Source: Phanerodontia chrysosporium (lineage: Eukaryota > Basidiomycota > Agaricomycetes > Polyporales > Phanerochaetaceae). Taken from it: DNA of 64,000 nt. Of the stretch, positions 48,868 through 60,291 are shown piece by piece. Position 1 is the first letter of the stretch, and each line of letters opens with the position of its first letter. The stretch is taken from positions 310,001 to 374,000 of the forward strand of contig MJGA01000021.1 of NCBI GenBank assembly GCA_001910725.1, given 5' to 3'. The translations under genes were made by a program, and so were the position numbers. A model generated the notes under the pieces. The model was not told the DNA's origin. It ran no database searches and saw only the letters and a program-made list of their open reading frames with translations.

Positions 48868-49611
48868 TGTCAATGCCGTGGACGGAGTTCAACTTCGATT
48901 TTGTACCCAGGTGTTTGCGAAAGCCTAATGACCCTAGTAAGCGCGGTATTATACCGTGAACTAATCTTCTGATTGATGTGATAGCAAAGTACATTGATAG
49001 GAAGCTTACTCAATAAGTAGGCAATTACTTATGTTCTTCAGTACCTGACTTAAATACCTCCCTGTCTCGCTTTCACCTTCGTCTTTTCGACCTCCTCACG
49101 TTCATAGCGTCCTCTGTCCTTTGCGGCTACTCATGACTGAAGGCCCTCTCCCTGTTCTCGCCAGCTTCGCTGTCGTACCGCGATAACATCTCTCTTTCTA
49201 CTGCGTCCATAGCTGCAAACCCCAATGACAGCTCATCTGAAGTCCTGAGGAGGTTTTACGCACCAGCTCTCCTATTAGAATCCATTAATCTCCCGATATC
49301 TCCACGTCAATATTGAAACGAAGTCAAACTCCGAGGAGTGTGTAGTCTCCTGGGGTACTCCAGCCTTGTCGCGGCCGTTCCCCCTGTATCTGCATGTCAG
49401 CCCAACATCATCTCGCAGTGCCATACATGTCATGGGAACCTCCAGCCATTCATTTGGCCCAAACGTATGTCCATTGAAACCTAGACCCAAATGTCAGGAT
49501 GTCAGCCTCTATTGCGAAAGCGTAGGCGCTGTGTCAGCTTCCGAGCTGCATGAGAAATGGTCCTCCCTCATAGCCCTTTGCTCACCGACGACACCAGGGA
49601 GATCTCCTGTC
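48868..49611. promoter_or_regulatory. divergent intergenic region, RVB1 / F-box gene
   Basis: 744 bases containing both promoters. C/T-rich stretches lie near 49060-49130. No specific site recognised. Confidence 0.35.
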
Positions 49612-51415
49612 ATGGATTGTCATATTCTCCAGCTAGCAGATGTACTGCTGGGTAAACTGGCGACGCCGGGGGATCTGCGTAGGTAAGTAGGCACCCCCAA
49701 GGTACTTCGCCATATATTCTGACGCAGCTTCAGAACTCGGGAACAGTTCGACGTGGATGGCGTACGTACTCATAACGTATACTGCAGTTTGTACTAACGA
49801 CATGCAGCTGGACTTTCTGGAAGCCAAGCTTGTCTCTGCCTTACGTTCCATTGGCGTCCTCCGGAATGCCTTCGCGCCCGTCAACACCCTCCCCCGAGAA
49901 ATATTGGCTCACATCTTTGGGATGCTCGCATTCGATGAGACCATCCCCTCCTCTTTCCTTCCTGACCTAAGCGTCCGCGATGACCCTCACGGTTGGACGA
50001 AGGTCGGCCATGTCTGTCGTCATTGGCGGGAGACCGTTCTCGCATTCCCGTCCCTCTGGTCTACCATTGACAGCGACTCTGCGTTAGCCGCCTTAACCTT
50101 TCTGGACCGCTCAGCTGCATCGACCCTGCGAGTATATCTACGCGACGCTGCATACGGTTCCAGATACAGCCCCTCGCTCGAGCGAGCGCGCTTCATGCAG
50201 TCGATCGCACACCACAGCAAACGCTTCGAGGAGATCCACATTCAACCCAAGTTTCGATACGGATCCAAGATCCTCCAGGCCCTCCAGCACCCCGCTCCCA
50301 AGCTGAAGGCCTTGTCTATCGTGCTGAACCTATGCAAGGACGAATCACCTACTCTACCTATCCTTTTCGCTGGTGCGACTCCTAACCTTGAGCGTCTCAC
50401 GCTTGCCAACTTTACGACGTGGCCTGGGAATTATCTTGGCCCCAAGCTTACTCATCTCTGCCTCCTTGACCAACATACTCGTGGGCGGATGAGTATGGAC
50501 GAGTTTCTCGATTTCCTCCAAACCGCACCTCGGCTCCAGGAACTCATTCTTATAGACGCCGGTCCTGCACCGGCGCGTTATCGTCAGCAGGATCCATCCA
50601 TCCCACAGCGGGTCGTGCGCCTTGACCAGCTGCAGACGTTGCAGCTTGGCAATTGGGCCAATGCAGGGCACGTTGCGAGCTTTTTGTCGCATATCGCCCT
50701 CCCGAACAGTACCCGCGTGCATATTTGGGCGGAGCGTCTGCCTCATCCTGAGGAGGCCCTCTCCATGGCTCTCCCTGACGACATAACGCGCTTGTTGCCC
50801 TTCCACGATCTCAAGGCGATCCATTGCACCGCTCGCCCAACGACACGGGGCTACCCGCAACTTATATCCGTCGTAGACGGTGCTCTGGTGTTCTACTCGA
50901 CATTCTCTGCGATGACCGCGCCCACTGCGTTGACGTCGCTGTGCAAGAACCTCGACACTTGCTCCGTCGAAGAGCTGACGATCGGAATCGAGTGTGCCCC
51001 GGAGCTCGCATGGCACACGGTCCTAGAAGACATGCCCCGCCTTCGCGCCCTGACAATCCTTCGTCGCCCGTCGAGGCCGATACTTGCGTCGCTTTGCCGC
51101 AGCGACACACTCGACGAGCCGCTTTGCCCGCTGCTCGAAAGCATCAATATCATTGACGACAACGTTCTTTCCAGCGTCCGTCTCTTCCTGTTCGCCGTCG
51201 ATCGAGCCGAGTGTGGCCTCCCATTACGCGAGCTCAATCTGTATGCACGCAGCTGCTCTTCGCGCTTCGAGAGCGAACTAGAGGAGCTCGGGAACTATAT
51301 CGGTCGCGTGGTAGAGCTGAAGGACAATCCGGTGGACGTGGAGCGCCTTGCGGCGGGATGGCCTACTGACGCCTACGAATGGGTCGTTAAGCAGAGGGCG
51401 ACTCGGCGACCTTGA
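49612..51415 (+). CDS. F-box protein with leucine-rich-like C-terminal half
   Basis: Probable start ATG 49612 (MDCHILQLADVLLGKLATPG). Two introns (49683-49733, and one from GTACGT at 49762 to GACATGCAG at about 49807 with branch site GTACTAAC) join TREQFDVDG to LDFLEAKLVSALRS. The F-box is APVNTLPREILAHIFGML, then GWTKVGHVCRHWRETVLAFP and SLWSTI. The rest has irregular Leu-rich segments (LKALSIVLNLC; LERLTLANF; LQELILIDAG) typical of the large agaricomycete F-box family. It should recruit substrates to an SCF ubiquitin ligase through Skp1. The last exon is intact to the stop at 51415. Not related in sequence to the cluster families. Confidence 0.85.
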
Positions 51416-51619
51416 CAAATGTTTCAGTCTAGTGATACACTTTTGCTGAATGTGTCTGGACTTCCATTATTTGTCGAATCCTTTGCATGGTTTGCGGTCG
51501 AATAGGATGTCGAATAGGATGTATCTAGGAGCTAATAGGGATATCTAGGTTGTACATTTCATTGGCGAATGACTCCGAAAGCAACGGCAAAGCAAAGAGA
51601 CTGAATCGAAAACAATAAC

Positions 51620-52466
51620 TTAAGGAAGGACTCTAGGGTTTTGGGCTTGGTGCACCATGGACTGCAGTTGCTGTCGAGCGAATGAGCAGAGCGTTCTCGG
51701 AAGAGCAGCATACGGTCTCACCTGGTCGATCTGTACTGTATCGTTTACGGAATTGGGTTCGTGAGGCTCGTCTCGACTAATAGTTCCCTGCTTCTGGATC
51801 CAAATTGTCAGCAGAGGGATACTATCGCCTGACGGCACAGCAGGCGCACCGAGGTTTGCTTCGCCGCTTTCTTCCCCTTGCCCGACCCAGAGCCAGACGC
51901 GCCGCCCGCAGCAGCCGAGCCAGGGAACGGCTCCTCCCGGGGAAGGATGTCGATGAGAAAGTCGAACTGGTCAGACTTGCTGACAGCCTTGGCAATGTCT
52001 GCCCGCGAAAGCGTGCGCCGCTTGTTCGAGTCTGCGATGATGAAGGCCCGTGCGGTGATCTCTGCGATGAATACTGAACGGGACACGCTGTCAGCACGAC
52101 ATTGCAGCAGCGTAAGAACGGAGCACGCACTTTCACAGGCCTTGCAGAACAGAATAGGTGCTAGCCAATCGGGATGTCAGGCCCAAGGTCACTCGCTATT
52201 CGCTGCTTGAAGATGCTTACCGTCCGCGGCAATCATCTGCGACAAACGAGTCAGTGCCTGATCCTGGGCCTTCATACGCCTCCTGCACACACCTTTACGT
52301 CTGGGTCGCTTTTCATGACCTTCTTTATCCGTGCGAGAGGGAGGGGTGGATGGCGGTAGTCTATGGTCTCTTGCTCGGCCTGGTCGATCTGCCGCTGCCA
52401 GAACGAGCGCAGAAATTCGTGGAGGGGCTCGCCCGGCTGGACATACGGCTTGGGGTCTTTCGACAT
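51620..52466 (-). CDS. HAP5: CCAAT-binding factor subunit NF-YC / HAP5
   Basis: Histone-fold subunit of the CCAAT-binding complex, a transcription factor. ATG 52466 opens [20 protein letters not shown] and [20 protein letters not shown]. The histone fold is spread over several small exons: [32 protein letters not shown], then [20 protein letters not shown] and [20 protein letters not shown], ending IDILPRE. These match NF-YC closely. A Gly/Ser/Lys-rich segment follows. The C-terminal exons ([20 protein letters not shown] and beyond, to 51620) are less certain. Intact as far as visible. It shares a 296-base divergent promoter with the DnaJ gene. Confidence 0.9.
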
Positions 52467-52762
52467 GGTCGTGAAAGGGCTGCTCGACGCTGTTCGGCAA
52501 GACGATAGCGAGGACCCGAGTGGTCGAGAGATATGATTGGTTGGTTGAACGACGAATGGAACGTGATCAGTGTCGCTAGCTTATCGGTAACAGACTGTTA
52601 CTTACCCGGAACAATGAGGTCATATGCCGGACACTTGTCGGGTAAGTTCCAGATTGTTACCAGGTAAGCAACGTGTCAGTTGCCTTTTACAGATCGTTGA
52701 TGTTGGACACCGTCGAGCTCGATGTCTCTCTCTAACCACCACCATCTTCCCCCTCGTGGACG
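52467..52762. promoter_or_regulatory. bidirectional promoter, HAP5 / DnaJ-TPR gene
   Basis: 296 bases between divergent starts. It contains C/T-rich initiator-like tracts just before 52763. I see no plain TATA box, and no CCAAT or ATTGG stands out near either start. Confidence 0.4.
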
Positions 52763-54497
52763 ATGCGGCTGCGTCTGAACGCACTCCTTGTACCTGTTGT
52801 TTCGGTCTTTCTATATGGCGCAAACGCTGAGCCGCCAGCCCCCGCAGGCGAGCTCTACCCGCCAGGCTACCTCCCACTAGTGAATCGAGCAAACGTGCTA
52901 TTGTCCGCCGGGCAATTCCAGGATGCAGCGAAAGCGTACTCAGAGGCCATAGGTGTGTTTAACACTTGGTGAGACCCAGCTCTTCCTCACATCTCTACTA
53001 GACATGGCACCGAACGACTACCTACTGTACTATAAACGCGCTACTGCATACTACTCCATGAACCGTCACCCTCAAGCCCTAGAAGACTTCGACAGGGTTT
53101 TGAACCTCACCTCCAATAGCTTCGAGAAGGCTCATCTCTTGAAAGCCCGCATACACGCGAAGGATGGTCGCTTTGCCGCGGCTCGGGATTCGTTGAAGAG
53201 GTATAAGGTCAAAGACGATCCCGAGGTGCGGGAGGTCCTCTTTGGCGTGTCGGAAGCGGAGATGGCAGCGAAGAAGGCAACGCAAGCTATGAAGGCGAAG
53301 CTCTGGCAGGCATGTGTGGAAGCCGCGACTACGGCGCTGCACACCGCCAGTCACTCGCTCCAACTCCGCCAGCAACGTGCAAACTGCGCGATCGCTGCAG
53401 GAGACATTGAGGGCGCCGTCGGTGATCTGACGCGTCTCACCCACTTGACCTCGCCGACAACGACTCTGCTCATGAAAATCTTCCGCTTGGCGTACTTCCT
53501 CATGCCCTATGACCCGTCATCGTCCACGACTGCGATGTCTGCTCTCAAGCAGTGCCTCCACTACGATCCCGACTCCAAGCAGTGTCTTCCTGCCCATCGG
53601 CTTGTCAAGGCCTTCGACAAGGTGTTCAAGAAGCTCGACGACGCGCTTCAGGCGGAGAACTGGGCGCTCGTGATCAAGTTGCTCGCAACCGACGGCTTTG
53701 TGTCGAGGTACGAAGAGGCCCTCACGACCCACGTCAACCCTCCAGCTCTCGATCTCCCTCCTTACATCCCTCTCCGTCCGGCGTCCAAGACAAGTCCCCG
53801 GCGGGAACATATACTCCGGTCGCTTTGCCGAGCTTACACCAACACGAAGCAGTTTGACAAGGGCGAAGCGTACTGCAGTGACCTCCTCGAAATGGACGGC
53901 CTAGACGGCGATGCGGATGCATTGGTGGGTAAGGGTGAGGCTTTGTTGAAGAGGGAGGAATGGGAAGAGGCCGTACGTGTATTCGAGAAGGCGTTCGAAG
54001 CGAGTGGCCGCTCGAGTCGCGAGGTGCGTGTTTGTGCAACACCCTGTCCTGACCGTGCTCACTTTCCGCTGCAGATCCATCAACGCCTACAGCGCGCCCA
54101 GAAGCTGCTGAAGCAGTCGCGTCAGAAAGACTACTACAAGGTACTCGACGTGCCGCGCGATGCCGACTTGAAGACGATCAAGAAGGCGTTCCGTAGGGCT
54201 GCGATGAAGGCTCACCCTGACAAGGGAGGCTCCGAGGCAAAGATGGCCGCTGTGAATGAAGCTTACGAAGTGCTGTCTAACCCGGAGCTGCGGCAGAGGT
54301 TCGACAATGGAGACGATCCTAACGATCCCATGGCTGGTCAAGGCGGGAACCCATTCCAAGGTGGCTTCCCCGGCGGATTCCCTGGCGGACATCCCTTCCA
54401 GTTCTTCACAGGTGGTGGCGGTGGCGGAGGCGGAGGGTTCCCCGGTGGATTCCAGTTCCACTTCAGCCCGCCGGGACATCATGGGCGCGGTCACTGA
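52763..54497 (+). CDS. ER co-chaperone with TPR repeats and J domain (DNAJC3/P58-IPK type)
   Basis: Three exons, 52763-52952, 53002-54023 and 54075-54497, give 544 residues with matching phases. A signal peptide (LNALLVPVVSVFLYGANAEP) directs it to the ER lumen. TPR-type helices follow (LVNRANVLLSAGQFQDAAKA; LLYYKRATAYYSMNRHPQAL; GEALLKREEWEEAVRVFEKA). The J domain reads KDYYKVLDVPRDADLKTIKK then AFRRAAMKAHPDKGG, with the HPD motif that stimulates Hsp70 ATPase. The tail is Gly/Phe-rich. The family binds unfolded clients through the TPRs and passes them to BiP. I see no KDEL-type retention signal; it ends GHHGRGH. Intact. The second intron (51 bases) has no stop, so reading through it also stays open. 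Confidence 0.92.
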
Positions 54498-54865
54498 TAG
54501 GTCGCTACGGCGGATGGACGCTTACGTTCTTGGATGCTGTGCATTGTGTTGTATTATCGTAGCGGATTTATGGATGCATTATATCTCGACTCAACCACCG
54601 CCACATGGGAAGCAGTCCTGAAAGGATCACTGGTGAGTGTCATGGATGTCATGGTGGTTGGCTGACAGCCGCAGGTAGACTGGTCGCCTCGGAGGTACTG
54701 AACGCACCCAGGGCAAGAAACGGCAAGGATTTGACTACACTGCTATCTTGTTGAAGTCCTCGTTGTCGCCACGCACCGCCACCTCCCGCCCATTGTCATT
54801 CAAACTCACGGCAGGCTGAATGCCGTCGCTCACGCTCGCCGGGGCGCGACCGGAGCCTGCGGCGC
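54498..54865. other. short intergenic region
   Basis: 368 bases, no feature recognised beyond the probable terminator of the DnaJ gene. Confidence 0.35.
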
Positions 54866-55240
54866 ATGGCCGAGTCGCATGGAATGTCTCAGGTACGTCA
54901 TTTACCACGATCGCCGCCGGAAGGGCACGCTCAACGACGCGTCTCGCCTTCACATGACATGCAGGCTCACGCAAATCTATCCGCACAGACCGACTTTCGG
55001 AGCCCTGACGTCGCGCCTGCGATGTTTCCTGCGGCCTCCGACGGGCTGACCGCTGCCCTGGGGAATGGCCGTCGATTCTACATCGCTTACGACCCCTCGG
55101 GGACCCACCGACGCGTACATCTGATGGCTGATGGCGGTACAGCCCTAGACACCAGCGCCGGCACGCGAGTCTGCGCGCCCACATCATCGCTGATTCGCGA
55201 AGTGCTCGCACAGATAGAATGCGGTGCACGAGAACAGTGA
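54866..55240 (+). CDS. small hypothetical protein
   Basis: This open frame of 124 codons can also be read with a 71-72-base intron (donor GTACGT at about 54893, acceptor CATGCAG) without changing frame. The second half looks coding (NGRRFYIAYDPSGTHRRVHL; CAPTSSLIREVLAQIECGAR). It stops about 75 bases before the ATG of protease copy 3, so it either overlaps that promoter or is spurious. I do not recognise it. Confidence 0.35.
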   Translation: MAESHGMSQVRHLPRSPPEGHAQRRVSPSHDMQAHANLSAQTDFRSPDVAPAMFPAASDGLTAALGNGRRFYIAYDPSGTHRRVHLMADGGTALDTSAGTRVCAPTSSLIREVLAQIECGAREQ

Positions 55241-55247
55241 GCGACGA

Positions 55248-55256
55248 ACATATAAA
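55248..55256 (+). promoter_or_regulatory. TATA box of protease copy 3
   Basis: ACATATAAAGTCGC, about 60 bases upstream of ATG 55314. Confidence 0.5.
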
Positions 55257-55313
55257 GTCGCTTTGCTGTAGAGGCAAAGGACATCGCACTCTCTTCTCCT
55301 TCTTCTTCCGTAT

Positions 55314-57328
55314 ATGTCTGTCGGCAAGATGGCGAGGGGCCTCTTCGTCTCTTCGCTGCTTGCCAGTTCGCTATGTGGCGCGTTGGGCCAGCAGGGAACC
55401 GGCTTCTCGGTGCTGTCGCACTCCACAGCCAGTGCCGCCTTCGGCGCCGCCCAGGCAGGCGGGGGGCTCTCGGTTGACGATACCCAGGATGTGCAAGTAT
55501 GTATCGACCAGGAATGTCCTGAACGCGTCGCTAACTGCGTATCGCACAGTACTCCGTAAATATCACCCTCGGTGGCCAAGGTGAACCTCATCGATCGTAA
55601 TTTTCTTTCTTGTCCGGGGATGCTGACTCGCCGCGCAGTATTCACCGTCCAACTCGACAGTGGGTCCAGCGACCTCTGGGTGAATACAGACAAGCCGCTC
55701 AAGATCGTGAACGACTCCGGCATCGTCGCGCAGATCAGCTACGGTGTAGGCTTTGTCGAGGGTCCCATCCAGTTCGCTGAACTTCAGCTGGGCGAGTACA
55801 CTATACCCTCACAAGGTATGTCTCCGCAGCGCTAGCAACTACCATCTCAAACTGATTCAACCGGCCTCACAGCCTTCATCAACGTCAATAAGGTAGCTGT
55901 TGCTTGATCCTGATTTTTGTACCTCTATCACTAACCAGATCGCAGACCAAAGATTTCCCACCTGATGCTCAGGGCATTCTTGGAATCGCCTTCGACCTCG
56001 AGATCCTGGATTCCACAGAAGCGTATCTCAAGCACTATTGGGGAAACGAGACCACCCTTGGACGGACCCCCTTGTCGAACATCCTGAACCAAAATACCTC
56101 AACCGTTCCTGCCTTCGACGTTACTCTCGGCCGCTCCAGCGACCTCGATGAGTACTCAGAAGGTCTGTTCATCATCGGTCAGCACGCACCGCAGTACCAG
56201 GCTGTTTCATCAGCTCCGAAGCTCCCCCAAGTCACCGAGGGCCGCTGGTCCGCGGTTGTCGAGGGGCTCTCCGTGAACGGCAAAAACTACACCTTTAAGA
56301 CGAAGTCAGAGGTCGCTACCGTGCCGAAGGGGCACCTCGTTGGCTTCCTCGATACTGGTACTAGTCTTCCCGAGGTTCCGGAGGATGTTGCAGACTTCAT
56401 CTACGGCAGCATCGACGGTGCTGTGAAGAACGGCGGGGTTTGGTTCGTTCCATGCGAGACGAGCGTCAACCTGACTTGGTACCTCGGGTATGTCGCCAAG
56501 TTGCCATTCTGTATCTACTGGCGCTGACGGAAGTGCAGTGGGCAGGCGTTCCCAATGCATCCCCTGGACCTTACCCTTATCAATCCCCTCACCTGGTCGC
56601 CATCGAAAGACCTGGATGTGGACATCGTGCTCTGCATCGGTGCCTATCAAATAGGCACGCCTCCGTACCCAGGTATCGACATGGTCCTAGGAGACAATTT
56701 CCTCCGCAATGTATATGTCTCGTGAGTCAGATCTATTTACTGCTAGCCGTATGCGATCTGATTGCATTCAAGCTTCAACTACGGTGCAGACCCAGGTCGC
56801 ACTCAAAACGGAACTGGAAGTTATATCCAACTGCTTTCCACCACGCAAGAGGACGCCGCATGGGTAGACTTCGAACGGTCGCGGATAGAGACGCTGATGG
56901 CCCTTGAGTTCATCGTGGACCCACTTGTGCTCCAGCAGTTCCCTGGCGCACTCGACGGGCTGGCCAAGCAGCTGCAAGCAGAAGGTCTCGCGCCCCCGCC
57001 TGCGAACAGCAGCTCCGGCGGGACCAGCACCGACAATGCGGGTGCGCAAGGCCGAGTTTTGGGCGCCGTCGAATCGTCAAGCGCAGGCTCAAGCTCGGTC
57101 GCATCATTGCTACACAAGTACGGCCCCGTCGTCATCGGGCTCCTCGCCACGAACGTGTTCGTCATGCTCCTTCTGTGCACGATTGCACTCGTTGCATGCA
57201 CGCGCGGCGTCGTTCGCAAGGGCGCACGTACACGGAGTCTTCCCGCGACATACGCACCCGTAAGCTTCAAGGAGAAGGTCTCTGACGACCCCGAGTTCAA
57301 CGCTCCTGTACACAGCTACTCGGACTAG
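55314..57328 (+). CDS. membrane-anchored aspartic protease, copy 3
   Basis: ATG 55314 opens a signal peptide (MARGLFVSSLLASSLCGALG). Catalytic motifs are TVQLDSGSSDLWVNTD (near 55,645-55,690) and VGFLDTGTSLPEVP (near 56,340-56,380). Intervening blocks match the other copies: GPIQFAELQLGEYTIPSQ, TTLGRTPLSNILNQNTSTV, GQAFPMHPLDL and MVLGDNFLRNVYVS. After the post-catalytic region (LLSTTQEDAAWVDFERSRIE) come a Ser/Gly linker, the transmembrane helix (KYGPVVIGLLATNVFVMLLL) and the tail TYAPVSFKEK...APVHSYSD. The first motif has Ser where most A1 enzymes have Thr, which is still compatible with activity. No lesion found. Convergent with WD40 copy 4. Confidence 0.88.
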
Positions 57329-57458
57329 TGGCCAAAATGTACCTCTCGGTTTCTGATCATGAACATTGTTGCACTGCTTGTACATACCCTCAGCATTGTA
57401 TCTATCTCTGTATGTAGACCTCGGTTTGATGTAATTTAACCAGACATTTATACCCATT

Positions 57459-60109
57459 CTATCTCCGTATGCGCAGAGTATCTGCGACGTTCCATATGCA
57501 CATAGCCTCCCCTGCTCGTACGAACAACAGCCTTCGACTGTCCGGGAAGAATATGAGGTCCGTAATCTTTGGCGGCACATTCGGCATTCGAGCAATGAAT
57601 TCGCCAGATTTCGCGTTCCAGACGACAATCTCGATATCGCCAGAAGCAGCCAGTAGCGCTCCATCCGGGGAGAATGCGACCGCGGTTCCCCGCGACACTA
57701 TCCTGCCTTGAAAAGTGACGGTCGCGTGCGAGGCGTCCTGAAGGCACATCATGCCTCGATTATTGTTCAGCAGGACACTCGCGATGCCAGTGCCATCGGG
57801 CGAAAACGCGCCCGCCAATATCTCCCGGTCCTGCTGATCGAGCCGTATGATCTCTCTACAGTCTTCCGTGCCGTATACCCGCCCGACAAGGCCTTCGGCG
57901 CAGAGTAGCACGCGGTCGCCGTTAGGAGAAAACGACACAGTGCGCATGTCGCTCGTGTTGCGGATGCGGATAGTCCCACACTGTACGATGGGCGTGCCGA
58001 TGTTGTAGAGTGCCACAGCGCCCTCGAGCATGGCAGCCGCCCGCGAGGCGTCCGGAGAGATGACGAGTTTTACCACCGGATACGGCACAGGGAATGAACA
58101 GAGGCAGTGGCCAGTCCGGGCGTCCCAGAACTTGACGGTCCTATCAAATCCGCCTGTCATGATGCGCTGTCCATCGGGCAAAAATGCAACGGATGCAACA
58201 CTATCAATGTGCCCCCGCAAACGCAGAATGGCTTCTCGGGTGGCCACCTTCCACACAATTGCCGTTCCGTCCTTCGATCCCGATACAAGGCGTGTGCCGT
58301 CAGGAGAGAATGCCAGCGCAGTGGTTGTGTTCGTGTGGTGTTCAGACCGTCCTGCGAGCTGCTGAACAGTAAGGCCATCCGAGGTGCGCCACACGGATAT
58401 CTCCCGGGTTCTCCAGGATGCGGCCAGAAGTTTGCCGTCGCCGGATAGTGCAAATGCGTGCGTAGCAACATCCCCAGCGGTTGCAGAATTTGTGAAAGAA
58501 AGGAACGGAAATTTGGTGACTTCACGGTCGCCCGGACGCTCTGAACTTGGTAGCTGGATCCGTAGAGTTGCGAGGTCGCTAGACCGTTCTTCACTGATGT
58601 TGGGCCATTTGCGAAGGTCTGTGGCCTTGATGATGCGATTCTCGAGCGTGGACCACTCACGATCGAGGATTGCAGAAGGAGAGACTGTCCCGTCTGTTCT
58701 TTGTGTCAGAGGAATGCGTAGCTTGGGCAATATATGCAGCGGCCGACGTACATGAGTTCTCTACTATAATAGGAGGTTGTTGCTTCCGGAGATAGGTAGA
58801 GAAATCTGCAGGGCACGCATCTCCCTGCAGGCTGCGTTAATCTCCATTGTGGACAGAGGGAGAAGAACCTACGCCTAAGACAGTCTCCACGTCCTCGTCT
58901 CTGGCAATAGCGCACTCCGCTTCCGATACCTGGAGGAACATCAATTGTAAGCTATCCACAAATAAATGCATCAGAGAGCATCACCTCGAGAATATAGTCA
59001 AGAAGAATCTCTAGAGGGTCGATGACGGTGCCCTTCCGATCATCAGCAGATTCAATCAAAAATGAGCATAGTAGGCAGGATATACATACTCGATCATCCG
59101 CGAATAATGACTTGTCCTGGATTTTCGGACTTTTGGCGTCGATGACGGGAGCAGCCGTCCCCGAGTCGGGTTCGCGATCGCCTGGGAGTTCGTCGTAGCC
59201 TGCACCTGCGACGAGTTCTCGCACAATGCCTAGTCTCTTCCTAATCATATAGCGCTTGATAAATACGCATTGGTCCTTCTTGGCAGATTTGCCCGCCGTC
59301 TTCGGATATCTCGCGCCTTGCCTCTGCATTTCCGGACCCGAATGGGTTCTGCTGCGCGACCCAGACAGCTGCATGCCAAAGAGCCGCCCACCTGGCCCTT
59401 CAGCGAGAGCTCGTATTTCTATGCGTGTTGCTGAACGCCGCAGCTGCCCAATCTGCTGGTGCCTTCACCCACCCACTGATCAGGACGACGTTCTCTGCTT
59501 TGATACGAAGGTTAATAGTCTCCCTGGCATACGCGCACCAGCTGTCATGGTGCTGCACCATGTACGCCTGCACTCTGCGGTTTTCATACAGGCTCTCGGA
59601 GTAGGCTTCGGTCTTGAGGACCAGGAGGGCCCCCTGCACCTCGCGACATGTATGGCCCGCGGCCAGGGTGACACCTGTGTCGGCAGAAGGCCCCCTGAGA
59701 GAGACAATCAGACTGAGTGGTAAGAAGCATGGGCTAGTACTCACGCCGTAATCTCGCCTTGTAGCTCTCGTTCTCGAACACCATGGCTACGAAGTGATCC
59801 CGGCCCGATCGGGGCGTGGCGTTTGTCTACATGAAACACATCCGATGGCAATTGCAGAGTCTCCGCGATCTCGTACTGCACAGGCCAGTGCGTTACTTTA
59901 TGCTCGGATACGGAGGATTTTATATTGAAGAGCCTGATAAATGCCCCCTGGCGGATGTACCCCACGTCGCCGATGCGCGGTTCGCCCGTTTCATGCGGTT
60001 CAGGGAACCACAGGGCATATCCTTGTCCTAGCACGGATAGACTCGATGGGTAGATGACATGCGGCTCCGGCGCATCTTTGGAGTGCAGAGTCCGGTAGAT
60101 GGTGAACAT
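57459..60109 (-). pseudogene. N-domain/WD40 protein, copy 4 (frame breaks in exon 2)
   Basis: ATG 60109 opens MFTIYRTLHSKDAPEPHVIY, then YALWFPEPHETGEPRIGDVG and YIRQGAFIRLFNIKSSVSEH. Exon 2 has TCREVQGALLVLKTEAYSES and VLISGWVKAPADWAAAAFSN, then loses frame twice between about 59380 and 59415 before MQLSGSRSRTHSGPEMQRQG and QCVFIKRYMIRKRLGIVREL. A microexon encodes VIDPLEILLDYILE. The WD40 exon (from 58730, 423 codons) is fully open: LAASWRTREISVWRTSDGL, LVSGSKDGTAIVWKVATREA, WNVADTLRIRR. More diverged from copies 1-3 than these are from each other. The breaks may be decay or error. Confidence 0.72.
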
Positions 60110-60291
60110 AAGATCTGGTAAGTCAATGTCGCGTAGTGAACAGCAATAAGTATTGGAGTTCGCACACAGTTGGAATTCAATGCTGCTTTCCCACGATCAC
60201 GCGTTCGCCTCGGGCCACCACGAATGTTACATCGCCAACATGTAGACCACGCAGGGGGGTCAAAATCGTAGACGTAACTAAGATAACGGTA
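60110..60291. other. short spacer between WD40 copies 4 and 5
   Basis: 182 bases separate the copy 5 stop from the copy 4 start. No element recognised. Confidence 0.35.
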
